In this document: in pieces, positions 25,300-34,505 of the stretch
How positions within the stretch are numbered: the first letter of the stretch is position 1
Layout of the letters: each line of letters starts with the position of its first letter
Assembly: GCA_036677375.1 (NCBI GenBank)
Contig: JAVBWO010000007.1
Span: 1-64,000, forward strand
Direction of reading: 5' to 3'
DNA length: 64,000 bases
Source: JAVBWO01 sp036677375
GTDB taxonomy: Bacteria; Bacillota; Dehalobacteriia; UBA4068; UBA4997
Notes under the pieces: model-generated
The model's input: the letters and a program-made list of their open reading frames with translations, nothing else
Told to the model about the DNA's origin: nothing
The model's database searches: none
Program-made: the position numbers and the translations under genes

Positions 25300-26307
25300 T
25301 TAAAGGCTCTCCGCCACAAATTCCATCAGATCAACAACACGGCAGGAATAGCCCCACTCGTTATCGTACCAGAGGACTACCTTGGCCAGGTTGTCTTCCA
25401 TCACCATGGTAGACATAGCATCCACAATGGAAGAACGGCAGTCTCCTTTAAAATCAATGGAAACCAAGGGCAACTCGCAATAACCCAAAATACCTTTCAT
25501 GGAACCGGCAGCTGCGGCGGCAAAGGCCGCGTTAATCTCTTCTTTGGTGGTGTTTTTCTCCAATTCCACCGTGAGATCCACCATGGAAACATTGGCCACA
25601 GGAACCCGCACGGCAAAACCGTTCAGCTTGCCTTTCAGTTCGGGCAGCACCAAGGAGACCGCTTTGGCGGCGCCGGTGGTGGTGGGAATCATGGATAACC
25701 CGGCCGTTCTGGCGCGGCGCAGATCTTTATGATTACCATCTGTGATTTTTTGGTCATTGGTATAAGCATGGATGGTAGTCATCAACCCGTAGCGGATGCC
25801 GAAGACTTCGTGCAGCACCTTGGCGGCGGGAGCCAAACAGTTGGTGGTACAAGAGGCATTGGAAATGACCTGATGTTTTTGCGGATCGTATTTGTCCTCG
25901 TTTACGCCCATTACGATGGTAATATCCTCGTTTTTCCCGGGCGCTGTCAGAATCACTTTTTTGGCGCCGGCAACCAGATGGCCTTTGGCTTTTTCTGCAT
26001 CGTTATATTTTCCGGAAGATTCAATTACAATATCAACACCCAGTTCTCCCCAGGGGAAATCCTCTAAAGGCAGCTTGTCAAAAGCCCGGATGGCTTTGCC
26101 TTCCACATAGAGATTCCCTTCATCGGACATCACATCTTTGTTCCAGATCCCATGCACGGAATCATACTTTAAAAGATGGGCGCTGATAGGCGGCGTACTC
26201 ATGCCGCCAATCGCCACAATTTCAACATCATCCCTTCCCCAGGCTTCCCGGAAAACCAGGCGCCCGATTCTGCCGAATCCGTTGATGGCAATCTTAACCA
26301 CTGTCAT
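25300..26307 (-). CDS. gap: Glyceraldehyde-3-phosphate dehydrogenase
   Basis: This NAD-dependent enzyme oxidises glyceraldehyde 3-phosphate. The 335-residue protein has the Rossmann motif INGFGRIGR, the catalytic Cys in SNASCTTNCLAP (about residue 153) and the His in TTIHAYTNDQ. It opens the glycolytic operon. No cggR-type regulator precedes it; the upstream genes are whiA, yvcK and rapZ. The ATG follows AGGAGGAT. Confidence 0.97.
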   Translation of the reverse strand: MTVVKIAINGFGRIGRLVFREAWGRDDVEIVAIGGMSTPPISAHLLKYDSVHGIWNKDVMSDEGNLYVEGKAIRAFDKLPLEDFPWGELGVDIVIESSGKYNDAEKAKGHLVAGAKKVILTAPGKNEDITIVMGVNEDKYDPQKHQVISNASCTTNCLAPAAKVLHEVFGIRYGLMTTIHAYTNDQKITDGNHKDLRRARTAGLSMIPTTTGAAKAVSLVLPELKGKLNGFAVRVPVANVSMVDLTVELEKNTTKEEINAAFAAAAAGSMKGILGYCELPLVSIDFKGDCRSSIVDAMSTMVMEDNLAKVVLWYDNEWGYSCRVVDLMEFVAESL

Positions 26308-26375
26308 ATCCTCCTGTGCTTTATTTTTGTAGCCTTTTTTGGCAAAGGCGCTGCCTGCTTTCCTCAGCAGGCACT

Positions 26376-26384
26376 ATTATAACA
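26376..26384 (-). promoter_or_regulatory. Possible extended -10 promoter before gap
   Basis: TGTTATAAT on the minus strand is an extended -10 element; no good -35 is seen. It is followed by a small hairpin (GCCTGC/GCAGGC, 26353-26372) in the leader, and gap starts about 70 bases downstream. This would allow glycolytic genes to be transcribed separately from whiA. Confidence 0.4.
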
Positions 26385-26459
26385 TACCCAATTGATTACT
26401 TCTATATCATAAAGGGAAATCCTTTTTAAAATGCGCTAATTCCCCAACCGAATTCTATC

Positions 26460-27401
26460 TTATGTTCGCTTCGCGGTGGACAATTCTTCAGCCAAACGCT
26501 CCAGCTTTCTTAGGCGGTGATTGACGCCGGATTTTCCTAAGGGTGGCGTCAGCATTTCACCCAACTCTTTTAAGGAGATATCGGGGTTCTCTAAACGCAA
26601 AAGAGCGATCTCACGTAGATTCACCGGCAGCTTGTTGATACCCATGATCTCCGCAATGTGCATCAAAGCCTGGTATTGCCTGGTACCGGTATCAGCGATG
26701 CGATTCACATTGGCCATTTCGCAATTTACCGTGCGGTTCACCTGGTTACGCAGCTCTTTCACGATACGGGTATTCTCAAATTTTAATAGGGCTTTGTGCG
26801 CGCCAATAATATTCAGAAAATCTACGATCTGTTCCCCTTCCTTCAGGTAGAGGACGGGAGCACCTTTGCGCTCCATCTTTTTGGGAGAAAGCCCGAAGGT
26901 TTGCATCAGACGCATGATGAAATCCCGGTGATCCGCGTCATTGCAGATGATCTCCAAATGGTATGCGCCTTCCGGATCGCTGACCGAACCGCCCCCCAAA
27001 AAAGCGCCCCGCAGGTAGCTGCGGGTGCAGCATGGGTTTTTTAACAGCTCCCGGGGGCTTTTTGGCGTTTCCCACAGGCTCGACATGCCCAAAAGCGCCA
27101 GGATCTTCTGAATCCCCTCTTGGGTAGGTACATAAAGACAATAAACGCTGTTTTTTTTCAACTTCTGTTTTTTATGAACCATGATCTCCACTTTCAGACC
27201 AAAAAGCTCCCGGGCCATATTAAAATATTTTCGTGCTACCGCCGCATTCTCCGTATCCACCGATAAAGCGGCGGACTGATTACCGCCGATATGCAAGGTG
27301 CCGCCCATGCGGAAAAAGGCGGCAAATTCCGCCTTAGCGCAGCATTGCTTTGTCGACTGCACCCTGGACAACTCTTGTTTGACTGTGGTGGAAAATGTCA
27401 T
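26460..27401 (-). CDS. whiA: Probable DNA-binding protein WhiA
   Basis: WhiA combines a degenerate LAGLIDADG homing-endonuclease fold (residues ~20-200; RSYLRGAFLGGGSVSDPEG is the signature) with a C-terminal helix-turn-helix (~220-310; ISLKELGEMLTPPLGKSGVNHRLRK). In Bacillus it influences cell division and chromosome segregation; in Streptomyces it controls sporulation. At 313 residues it has the usual length. It is 15 bp downstream of yvcK, in the conserved rapZ-yvcK-whiA operon, and starts after GAGGTGCG. Confidence 0.95.
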   Translation of the reverse strand: MTFSTTVKQELSRVQSTKQCCAKAEFAAFFRMGGTLHIGGNQSAALSVDTENAAVARKYFNMARELFGLKVEIMVHKKQKLKKNSVYCLYVPTQEGIQKILALLGMSSLWETPKSPRELLKNPCCTRSYLRGAFLGGGSVSDPEGAYHLEIICNDADHRDFIMRLMQTFGLSPKKMERKGAPVLYLKEGEQIVDFLNIIGAHKALLKFENTRIVKELRNQVNRTVNCEMANVNRIADTGTRQYQALMHIAEIMGINKLPVNLREIALLRLENPDISLKELGEMLTPPLGKSGVNHRLRKLERLAEELSTAKRT

Positions 27402-27416
27402 GACGCACCTCGCTTT

Positions 27417-28706
27417 TTAATCTAACCAGAAATTAGACGTCCGAAACGCCTCGGCAAATACCTGAGCCAAGGCAATCTCGTCATGGAGCCGGGGATCCTC
27501 TTTGGCGGCATAATCACCCCGGATGATCTCCACACCAAGGGATAGCAGATTTTCTCTGTCGCAAAGAACGGGGGCGCTGCCTAGGGCTGCTAAAACCTTG
27601 GTCTGAGCTTCATCCGGCAGGGCGTCATTGACCAGTACCCGGTGAATCAGGTGTTTCCCAGTATGCTTCTCTATAGCCGCCACATAGCAGGAAGCCTTTT
27701 CCATCTCCATTTCTCCCGGTTGGGTCGCCGCATTGCAGATATAATAGACTGTGGCTTGGGACTGCTTGATGGCGTCCGCGATACCGGGCACCAATAAATT
27801 AGTGATGATGCTGGTATATAGGCTGCCCGGCCCTAAAATAATATATTCGGCGTTGGCAATGGCAGAAAGCACACCCGGCAGGGGCCGGCAATCCGACGGT
27901 TCCAAAAACACCCTGTCAATGGTACGCCGATCCGACACCATACTGGTTTCACCCCGTACAATGGCGCCATCCTCCATATAAGCGCAAAGACAGACATCAT
28001 CCAAGGTCACGGGGAATACCCGGCCCTCTACCGCCAAAACCCGGCTCAAATCCTCTACCGCCCGTCCGAAATCGCCTTCCGCTTTCTGCGTCAGTCCGGC
28101 CATAAGGATATTGCCCAGGTTATGCCCTTCCCAAACGCCTCCCTGGGTAAAACGATAGCTCAGCATATCGGAGAGGCCTACCTCTTCCCTGGCCAAAGCC
28201 ACCAGGCAATCCCGGATATCTCCCGGCGGCAGAATGCCCATCTCCCGGCGGAGTATGCCGGAGCTGCCGCCGTCATCCGTCACCGCCACCACTGCGGTAA
28301 TATTGCTGGTTATGGTCTTGATGCTCCGCAAAAGTGTGGCAAGCCCAGTGCCGCCGCCGATGGCCACTACCCTGGGGCCTTTGTCCAGAGGATAATTCTC
28401 CAGCAAAAGCTCCCGCATACGCCGGAGTTTCTCTCCCATAGTCCGGTTCACCAGCCACTGCACAAAAAAGTAAAGGTTGACCCCGAAAAGCAATAAGCCG
28501 GTCAGCTGAAAAATAACACCGATGGGAATATAGTAAAAAGATAAAAAAGCATAAAAGCCGGAATCCTGCGCAAACCACAAAAACGGCAGGTCGCCGTTGC
28601 CATAATAAATCGTAACGCCTTCAAAAAAAAGCAGAATGCCGATCATCGCCAGAAGAAACCAGCGGGCAGCAAACAGATATTGCCGTCGCTTATCCAATCT
28701 TGCCAC
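27417..28706 (-). CDS. yvcK: YvcK-family gluconeogenesis/cell-wall factor
   Basis: YvcK proteins bind UDP-sugars and are needed for growth on gluconeogenic carbon sources and for cell shape. The family core is at residues ~110-429 (AIGGGTGLATLLR, VAVTDDGGSSGILR, PPGDIRDCL, ILGPGSLYTSIITNL). This 429-residue version has in addition an N-terminal ~85-residue region with two membrane helices (about residues 12-30 and 50-85), so it is probably membrane-anchored, as in a number of Clostridia. The start is GTG, eight bases beyond the rapZ stop, with a weak ribosome site, suggesting translational coupling. Confidence 0.93.
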   Translation of the reverse strand: MARLDKRRQYLFAARWFLLAMIGILLFFEGVTIYYGNGDLPFLWFAQDSGFYAFLSFYYIPIGVIFQLTGLLLFGVNLYFFVQWLVNRTMGEKLRRMRELLLENYPLDKGPRVVAIGGGTGLATLLRSIKTITSNITAVVAVTDDGGSSGILRREMGILPPGDIRDCLVALAREEVGLSDMLSYRFTQGGVWEGHNLGNILMAGLTQKAEGDFGRAVEDLSRVLAVEGRVFPVTLDDVCLCAYMEDGAIVRGETSMVSDRRTIDRVFLEPSDCRPLPGVLSAIANAEYIILGPGSLYTSIITNLLVPGIADAIKQSQATVYYICNAATQPGEMEMEKASCYVAAIEKHTGKHLIHRVLVNDALPDEAQTKVLAALGSAPVLCDRENLLSLGVEIIRGDYAAKEDPRLHDEIALAQVFAEAFRTSNFWLD

Positions 28707-28713
28707 CGCCCGT

Positions 28714-29607
28714 CTAATATTTATTGATATCCCGGTGGCTTACCGCCACCTGGCAATTCAATCCCTGTATGGCGCCCAGTTCCCGCCCCAAATAGTCGGC
28801 AATGGCCACGGAACGGTGCCGTCCGCCGGTACAGCCGATGGCAATGGAAAGATGTTTTTTCCCTTCTTTGGCATATAAGGGCAAAAGGGAAACCAAAAGA
28901 TCCCGGTAGCGTTGCAAAAAATCCTGGGTAGCTTTACTTCCCAGCACATACTGACACACGGTCTCATCCTGGCCGGACAAAGGCTTCAACTCCGGAATAT
29001 AATAGGGATTGGGCAAAAAACGCACGTCCATCACCAAGTCGGCATCAATGGGAATACCGTATTTATAGCCGAAAGAGACCACGGAAACCCACAGGCTGCT
29101 TTGGGCATCCTGGGAGAAAACCGCCAGAAGCTTTTCTTTCAGCTGTTGCGCGGTGGTATTGGAGGTATCGATGATGATGTCGGCAATGCCCCTGATATTT
29201 TCCAGGCGTTTGCGCTCCTCGTCAATGGCGGATAAGATGGTCATACCGCCGGAGGAAAGAGGATGCCGCCGCCTGGTTTCCTTAAAACGCCGCACCAGCA
29301 CCTCGTCTGCGGCTTCCAAAAAAATGATCTGATAGGGGATCTCCCGTTCTTTCAGCTGGGCCAAAGCGCCGTATAAATCCATAAAGAACTTACCGCCCCT
29401 GGCATCCACCACCAAAGCCACCTGGGGCATTTGGTCACCGGGGCGAGCCACAATCTCGGCAAACTTGAGAAATAAGTTGGGGGGCAGATTATCCACACAA
29501 TAATAACCCAAATCCTCCAGAACCTGAATGGCCTGAGTCTTGCCGGCGCCGGACATGCCGGTAATGATTTTCAGCTCCACCGGCTCGTAATGCTCTCTTA
29601 TTGCCAT
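28714..29607 (-). CDS. rapZ: RNase adapter / nucleotide-binding protein RapZ (YvcJ)
   Basis: This 297-residue P-loop protein has Walker A GMSGAGKTQ at residues ~19-27, DNLPPNL, a Walker B-like VVDARG and the C-terminal phosphate-sugar binding region with IGCTGGRHRSV. In E. coli RapZ steers RNase E to small RNAs controlling glucosamine-6-P synthase. In Firmicutes YvcJ hydrolyses GTP and affects competence, and the RNase partner is different. It is the first gene of rapZ-yvcK-whiA and starts after GGGGGGAAAG. Confidence 0.95.
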   Translation of the reverse strand: MAIREHYEPVELKIITGMSGAGKTQAIQVLEDLGYYCVDNLPPNLFLKFAEIVARPGDQMPQVALVVDARGGKFFMDLYGALAQLKEREIPYQIIFLEAADEVLVRRFKETRRRHPLSSGGMTILSAIDEERKRLENIRGIADIIIDTSNTTAQQLKEKLLAVFSQDAQSSLWVSVVSFGYKYGIPIDADLVMDVRFLPNPYYIPELKPLSGQDETVCQYVLGSKATQDFLQRYRDLLVSLLPLYAKEGKKHLSIAIGCTGGRHRSVAIADYLGRELGAIQGLNCQVAVSHRDINKY

Positions 29608-29757
29608 ATCTTTCCCCCCTGCCAGGACTTGCCTGTTTGTTACCTCTATTGTCTAATGACAGGCAGGCCTTGTCAATGCTTTTCTTATGTTTTTGCTGTT
29701 TTCCTTAGAGAAGCAGCGCATAGCATTGACGGGCAGCATGCTATTTAGCCGTTTCGA

Positions 29758-30834
29758 TTAATTTTTTGCCATCTCCGCCTTCAGGCTGCCGATCAAGGCA
29801 ATGGGCGTGGGGTCGATATGATAGAGGATGGCTAAATAAATGCTGGCCATATCCCCCAGCAAAATCAAGCTGAAGATCCGTGCCAAAAGGGTTTCACCTT
29901 CACCCCACAGGTCGATCATACCGCCCACCCGTCTGCATACCAGATGCCGGGTAATGCCGAACTGCTTTTGCACCCTACAGTGGTCGGCAATGTCGCGTAA
30001 CATGACGATACAACAATTTTCCAGAATTTCCGGCAGCGCCTCTGTGCCTACGATCTCATTATGGTTCAGCTCCGGCAGGGCGCTGCACCAAGCCGGGCTT
30101 TTACTGTTTTCGTTCAACTGCCCTTTCATGCGGTAAGCCACCGGTTGCGTGGTGCCCTCCACACCCCAGATGATGGGCAATCTGCCGTATAATACGGTGG
30201 CCAGTTTTTTGGCCGGGTTTTTTTCGGTAAGGACATGGGGAGCGGACTTTGCCAGCCTATCGTTTAAAGCGGCTAAAATAGGCTGCAGTTCCGTCATGGC
30301 TTGAGGTAGAATGCCCAGACGGGCCAAAAGCACTAAAATGGGGATGAACAAAAAAGGCAGCGCCGCCCGGGGCGGGATGCCCGGCGGAATGATGATGAGA
30401 GAATCCTCCGCCTCAACTGCCATTTTTGCCAAAGTACCGCCGGAAGTGATGACGACCCGGCAGAAGCCGTCGCCTTCCCGGTAGGCCGCGATGGTCTCCT
30501 CCGTTTCCCCTGAATAGCTGACAAAAATTAGAAGAGTATACTTTCCCACCCAAGCCGGCAGCGTATAATGACGGTTTACAAAAAAAGGAATGGCCGCTCT
30601 GGTTTGTGCATAAGCCTTCAACAGATCGCCGCCGATGGCGGAACCGCCCATGCCGCCGATTAAGACCTGCCGGAAGCCGCCCAGCGGCACTTGGGGCAAA
30701 GGAGCCTCCAACCCCAGCCGCCAGGCCTCCCGGCAGAAAGCGGGCATATTGACCGCTGTTTGCAACATGCCGTCATGATCTCCGGCCGCCAGCTTATCTC
30801 CCTGGTCCAGCCAGTATGTTTTTTCTTGATACAC
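29758..30834 (-). CDS. Bifunctional phosphoglucose/phosphomannose isomerase
   Basis: The 358-residue protein has tandem SIS folds: N-terminal part with GGMGGSAIGGDLL and the SYSGETEET phosphate loop (about residue 100), and a C-terminal PGI/PMI domain (NENSKSPAWCSALPELNHNEIVG). This family, known from archaea and some bacteria, isomerises both glucose-6-P and mannose-6-P to fructose-6-P. It would feed the glycolytic genes downstream. I chose the GTG at 30834 because AAAGGGGG precedes it by seven bases; the longer frame starts eight codons earlier without a site. Substrate preference cannot be read from sequence. Confidence 0.88.
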   Translation of the reverse strand: MYQEKTYWLDQGDKLAAGDHDGMLQTAVNMPAFCREAWRLGLEAPLPQVPLGGFRQVLIGGMGGSAIGGDLLKAYAQTRAAIPFFVNRHYTLPAWVGKYTLLIFVSYSGETEETIAAYREGDGFCRVVITSGGTLAKMAVEAEDSLIIIPPGIPPRAALPFLFIPILVLLARLGILPQAMTELQPILAALNDRLAKSAPHVLTEKNPAKKLATVLYGRLPIIWGVEGTTQPVAYRMKGQLNENSKSPAWCSALPELNHNEIVGTEALPEILENCCIVMLRDIADHCRVQKQFGITRHLVCRRVGGMIDLWGEGETLLARIFSLILLGDMASIYLAILYHIDPTPIALIGSLKAEMAKN

Positions 30835-31273
30835 GTGATTACCCCCTTTATCACACAAGCCGAAGTAATAAAGACTATGTGAAAAAAAGGACTTTCATGC
30901 CGGAGGCCAAACTAGAAAACCGGAAAAGAAAAAGAAAAGAAGCATTTCTCCAAAATCGGGGAAATGCTTCTGCAAATTTTTTACGGGACGGCCTGTTTTT
31001 TCACAGGCGGAGAATATACAATGGCTAAAGCTAAAACCATATGTAAACAAGCTTGCCGGTAAAAACGGCGTTTGAGCTCTGGCAAGAGCAAAGGGGGAAA
31101 AAGTTAAGAATAACGGTTCGGAACATAAAACCTGCTGATAGGTGGTTTACATTAGGAAAAATAAAAAGCCTTAAGAAAAATCAATTCTTTGGCGACATCC
31201 ACTTTATAGCTTGTGGGCGGCTCCCTCCGCCAAACAATCTGTTTTCCGATAAGAATCGGAGTCAATATCCCGG
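30835..31273. other. Intergenic region with a terminator and weak small frames
   Basis: It contains a minus-strand hairpin (AGCATTTC/GAAATGCT, 30941-30968) followed by TTTTCTTTTTC, a likely terminator of the HAD gene. On the plus strand a 13-codon frame (31021-31062, MAKAKTICKQACR) has a GGCGGAG site and is followed by a protein-like stretch (31053-31277, around AFELWQEQRGKKLRITV) in another frame without a good start. This could be a small decayed plus-strand gene; nothing is recognised. Confidence 0.4.
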
Positions 31274-32089
31274 TTAGTTGATGTCCTCATGAAAAACCCA
31301 TTTGGCCATGGCTTTGGCCCAGCCGTCCTCAATCTGGGGAGGAGCCACCCAGGTAGCGATTTCTTTTAAAGGCGCTACGGCATTGCCCATGGCGATCTTA
31401 ACACCGCCGGCCGTAAAAAGCTCCCGGTCGTTCCAACTGTCTCCAATAACCAAAATTTCTTCTTGAGGGATCCCCAGGATCTCGCCCAGCTTCTTTACAC
31501 CAACGCCTTTGCTGGCTATGGGATTAAGAAATTCCAGAAAATGCGTATGCGATTTGGTAATGTAAAGCTGGCCGGGGAATTGCGTTTGCCCCTTACGCCA
31601 AAGTTGGTCCAACACATCCGCATCCCCGGCTAACAAAATTTTGGAAAGTTGGTTTTCCCTCTGGGCCAGGCTGTAGATATCGGGCACCACCCGGTAAGGA
31701 CAGTGGGTACGCTTGATATAATCTTTGCTCAACGGGTGCAGAGAACGTACATAAAGCGTATCGTCAATATAAAAATGCACCCCCATATCCTCCGGAAGAT
31801 CCAGGCTCCACACCATATCCACCTGTTCTTGGGTCATGGGGGTATGGTGCAGGATCTCGCCGCTTAAGCCTTTCCGGATCATGGCGCCGTTATAACTGAT
31901 AACGGGAGCGTCTATGCCTAAGTCCTTGGCGACAAGAGCCGCCGAATAGTGCATTCGCCCGGTGGCAATGGTCACGATAATCCCGGCCTGCTGCATTCTT
32001 TTGATCATCTCCCGGGTGCTTTGAGGCACCTGCATATCGTTGCTCATTAAAGTATCGTCCACATCGGTAGCTACCAACCGGATGGTCAT
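31274..32089 (-). CDS. HAD-superfamily Cof-type phosphatase
   Basis: The 271-residue protein has the four HAD motifs: DVDDTL (nucleophile Asp at residue ~9), TGR, the conserved Lys in the ASKGVG segment, and GDSWNDREL. The cap between ~85 and ~190 is of the IIB (Cof) type. Such enzymes dephosphorylate sugar phosphates, FMN or PLP with low specificity; the substrate here is unknown. It lies between uvrC and the phosphosugar isomerase in the same direction and starts after AAGGAG. Confidence 0.88.
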   Translation of the reverse strand: MTIRLVATDVDDTLMSNDMQVPQSTREMIKRMQQAGIIVTIATGRMHYSAALVAKDLGIDAPVISYNGAMIRKGLSGEILHHTPMTQEQVDMVWSLDLPEDMGVHFYIDDTLYVRSLHPLSKDYIKRTHCPYRVVPDIYSLAQRENQLSKILLAGDADVLDQLWRKGQTQFPGQLYITKSHTHFLEFLNPIASKGVGVKKLGEILGIPQEEILVIGDSWNDRELFTAGGVKIAMGNAVAPLKEIATWVAPPQIEDGWAKAMAKWVFHEDIN

Positions 32090-32115
32090 AGTTTCTGTTC
32101 TCCTTCTTAAATCTT

Positions 32116-34077
32116 TTATTCGCTTCGCTTTTTGGTTTCTTGTGTTTCTTGGCTGAGGTCTATTTCTTCTATTATGACTTCTTTTCCTTCTTTGTTTGCC
32201 GTTTTGGCATGTGCAGCGGCGCGCAGATAGTCATATAGGGCTTGGGCTGCCCGCCGGTTCATGCCCTCTACGCAGGCTAAAGTAGAAATATCCGCTTTTG
32301 CCATGGCCTCCAGGGAGCCAAAAGCTTTCAAGAGAGCCTGCCGTCTTTGGGGGCCGATGCCTGTCACGCCGTCCAAAGCCGAAACCACCTGCCCTTTTTG
32401 CCGCAGGCTGCGGTGATAGGTGATGGCAAAGCGGTGCGCCTCATCCCGCACCCGCTGCAACAGCTGCAAGGCCGGACTGTCCAGGGAAAGTACAATGGGC
32501 CGTGATTCTCCCGGCGCAAAGATCTCCTCAAATCTCTTAGCCAGACCAAAAACAGGAATATGCCCCAGGCCCATGGCCTGCATGATCTCAAAAACCGTTG
32601 AAAGCTGGCCTTTGCCGCCATCGATTAAAAGCAGATCAGGGAAATCCGCCATTTTGGCGTCCGCCTGGGTAAGACCGCCCTCCCGCAAGGCCTGCCGCTC
32701 TTCCAGGCCGCGGCGCAGGCGGCGGATGACCACTTCCCGCATAGAGGCAAAATCATCCACGCCTTCCACTGTGCGGATACGGTAGCGGCGGTATAAATCT
32801 TTTTTGGGCTTCCCGGCTAAAAATGTCACCTGGGAAGCCACGGTATAGGCCCCTTGAACATGGCTGATGTCCATGCATTCGATGCGGTGGGGCGAACGGG
32901 GCAGACTCAGCATCAGGCGCAATTCCTCCAGGGCTGCCGCCGCCTCTCCCTCCTGACGCATCTCACGTTTCAGGTTCTGCTCCCATATGAGCTTGGCATT
33001 GGCGGAGGCTAGTTCCACCAGTTTTCTTTTATCGCCGCGTTTCGGCGCCAGAAGCGTGACTTTTTTGCCCCGGTAGCGGCTCAGGGCCTCTTCTAAAACT
33101 TCCTGATCCTCCAGATCGCCGGGCAGACAGATCTCCGGCGGCATAAAATCCACACCGCTGTAATACTGCGGTAAAAAGCCTTCCAGCACCGCTCCCTCCG
33201 TCATGGCGGCGGTATTCACCAAAGTAAAATGCTCCCGCCCGCTGAGCTTGCCATCCCGGATGAAAAATACTTGCGCCACACATTTGTCCCCCGCCAGGGC
33301 TAAACCCCAAACGTCACGGTCTTCCCGGCTGCCCTGATCCATCTGTTGTTGCTTCTGAACCAGCTCCACCGCCCGCAGCTGATCCCGCAGGCGGGCGGCG
33401 TCCTCAAAATGCAAATCACGGCTGGCTTCCTCCATCTCCCGGCGCAGTCTTTTGACAATATCGTTGGTGCGTCCTTCCAGAAAAAGTACCACCTGCTCCA
33501 CCATGAAGCGGTAGTCCTCCCGGCTGATCTCACCGGTGCAGGGAGCGGCGCAGCGTTTGATCTGATAATTGAGGCAAGGACGTTTGCGGGAAAGGAAATC
33601 CCCATTGCCGCAGGTGCGCAGGGGGAAGATCTCCCGAATGAGCTTTTCCGTGGTATGCATGGCGGCGCTGGAGGTATAAGGGCCGAAATAACGGTTGCCG
33701 TCCTCTTTCACCGCCCGCACCACCGAGAGCCGGGGGAAATCCTCCGCCAGGCTCACCTTTAAATAAGGATAATGCTTGTCGTCCATCAGCCGCACATTAT
33801 AGCGGGGATGATACTTCTTGATGAGATTGCTTTCCAAAAGCAGCGCCTCCACGGGGGAAGGCACCACCATCACTTCCAGGGAACGCACCCGCTCCACCAG
33901 GGAAGCGGTTTTGGGGTTCTCTTTTGCTCCCTGGTGGAAATAGGAACGCACCCGCTGTTTTAAGGAGGTGGCCTTGCCCACATAGATCACCGCGCCGTCT
34001 TTATCGTGCATCAGATAGACGCCGGGCTGCGCCGGCAGATCCTGCAATTGCTGAGCCAGCTGCTCCTGCCAGTCCAT
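32116..34077 (-). CDS. uvrC: Excinuclease ABC subunit C
   Basis: UvrC makes both incisions around DNA lesions bound by UvrB. The 653-residue protein has the GIY-YIG nuclease domain (PGVYLMHDKDGAVIYVGKA, residues ~20-40), a cysteine cluster (CLNYQIKRCAAPC), a UVR motif (~205-240), the RNase H-like nuclease (IECMDISHVQGAYTV, then LLIDGGKGQL) and a C-terminal helix-hairpin-helix pair (GVTGIGPQRRQALL). ATG 34077 follows GGAGG by seven bases. A short acidic/basic tail (EEIDLSQETQETKKRSE) extends past the HhH domain. Confidence 0.97.
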   Translation of the reverse strand: MDWQEQLAQQLQDLPAQPGVYLMHDKDGAVIYVGKATSLKQRVRSYFHQGAKENPKTASLVERVRSLEVMVVPSPVEALLLESNLIKKYHPRYNVRLMDDKHYPYLKVSLAEDFPRLSVVRAVKEDGNRYFGPYTSSAAMHTTEKLIREIFPLRTCGNGDFLSRKRPCLNYQIKRCAAPCTGEISREDYRFMVEQVVLFLEGRTNDIVKRLRREMEEASRDLHFEDAARLRDQLRAVELVQKQQQMDQGSREDRDVWGLALAGDKCVAQVFFIRDGKLSGREHFTLVNTAAMTEGAVLEGFLPQYYSGVDFMPPEICLPGDLEDQEVLEEALSRYRGKKVTLLAPKRGDKRKLVELASANAKLIWEQNLKREMRQEGEAAAALEELRLMLSLPRSPHRIECMDISHVQGAYTVASQVTFLAGKPKKDLYRRYRIRTVEGVDDFASMREVVIRRLRRGLEERQALREGGLTQADAKMADFPDLLLIDGGKGQLSTVFEIMQAMGLGHIPVFGLAKRFEEIFAPGESRPIVLSLDSPALQLLQRVRDEAHRFAITYHRSLRQKGQVVSALDGVTGIGPQRRQALLKAFGSLEAMAKADISTLACVEGMNRRAAQALYDYLRAAAHAKTANKEGKEVIIEEIDLSQETQETKKRSE

Positions 34078-34505
34078 AACCACTCCTCCTGTTCTTTTTT
34101 GATAACACAGGTTAACACAATGTAGCCTGATATGTTCGCCTCAGCATCCTCCGCTTTTTATCCTTAGCGTTCCCAACTCCCTCACATTTTGATCTCCTTC
34201 GCACTTAGATATCCTTCTCACTTTCGAACCTCTTTCGGCAGGTGACCCCTTGCGTCTCGATCTCTTTCACACCTTAAAATCCTCGCGCCCGATATTCGCA
34301 CGCCTCGGCTTCCTGCGCACGCCAATCTCCCCCGCACCTTGATATCTTCTGCGCTTTTGGAACTTGCTAACCAGTTGGTGTCATTTCTTTTTGACATTCG
34401 CTATAGGCCCCGATCTTAGCATCGGGCAAAGGAATGCTGCGGTATTCGATACAGATTGGGCTTGGCCCAATCCGGCTTTGATTTTTGGCCCTGTCTTAGT
34501 CTTTT
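34078..34505. other. Gap between uvrA and uvrC with degenerate short repeats
   Basis: No gene is supported. The strip 34180-34370 contains at least four loosely similar ~25-bp units of the form CGCAC-TTGATATCT-TCTGCGC (for example around 34180, 34198, 34268 and 34338). They resemble the core of the 59-bp repeat near tpiA. They may be decayed relics of a repeat family. Confidence 0.4.

Noticed and set aside
30816..31028. 70-codon plus-strand frame after the phosphosugar isomerase
   Set aside because: It runs through the terminator hairpin and the isomerase start in antisense and has no ribosome site for its first codon.
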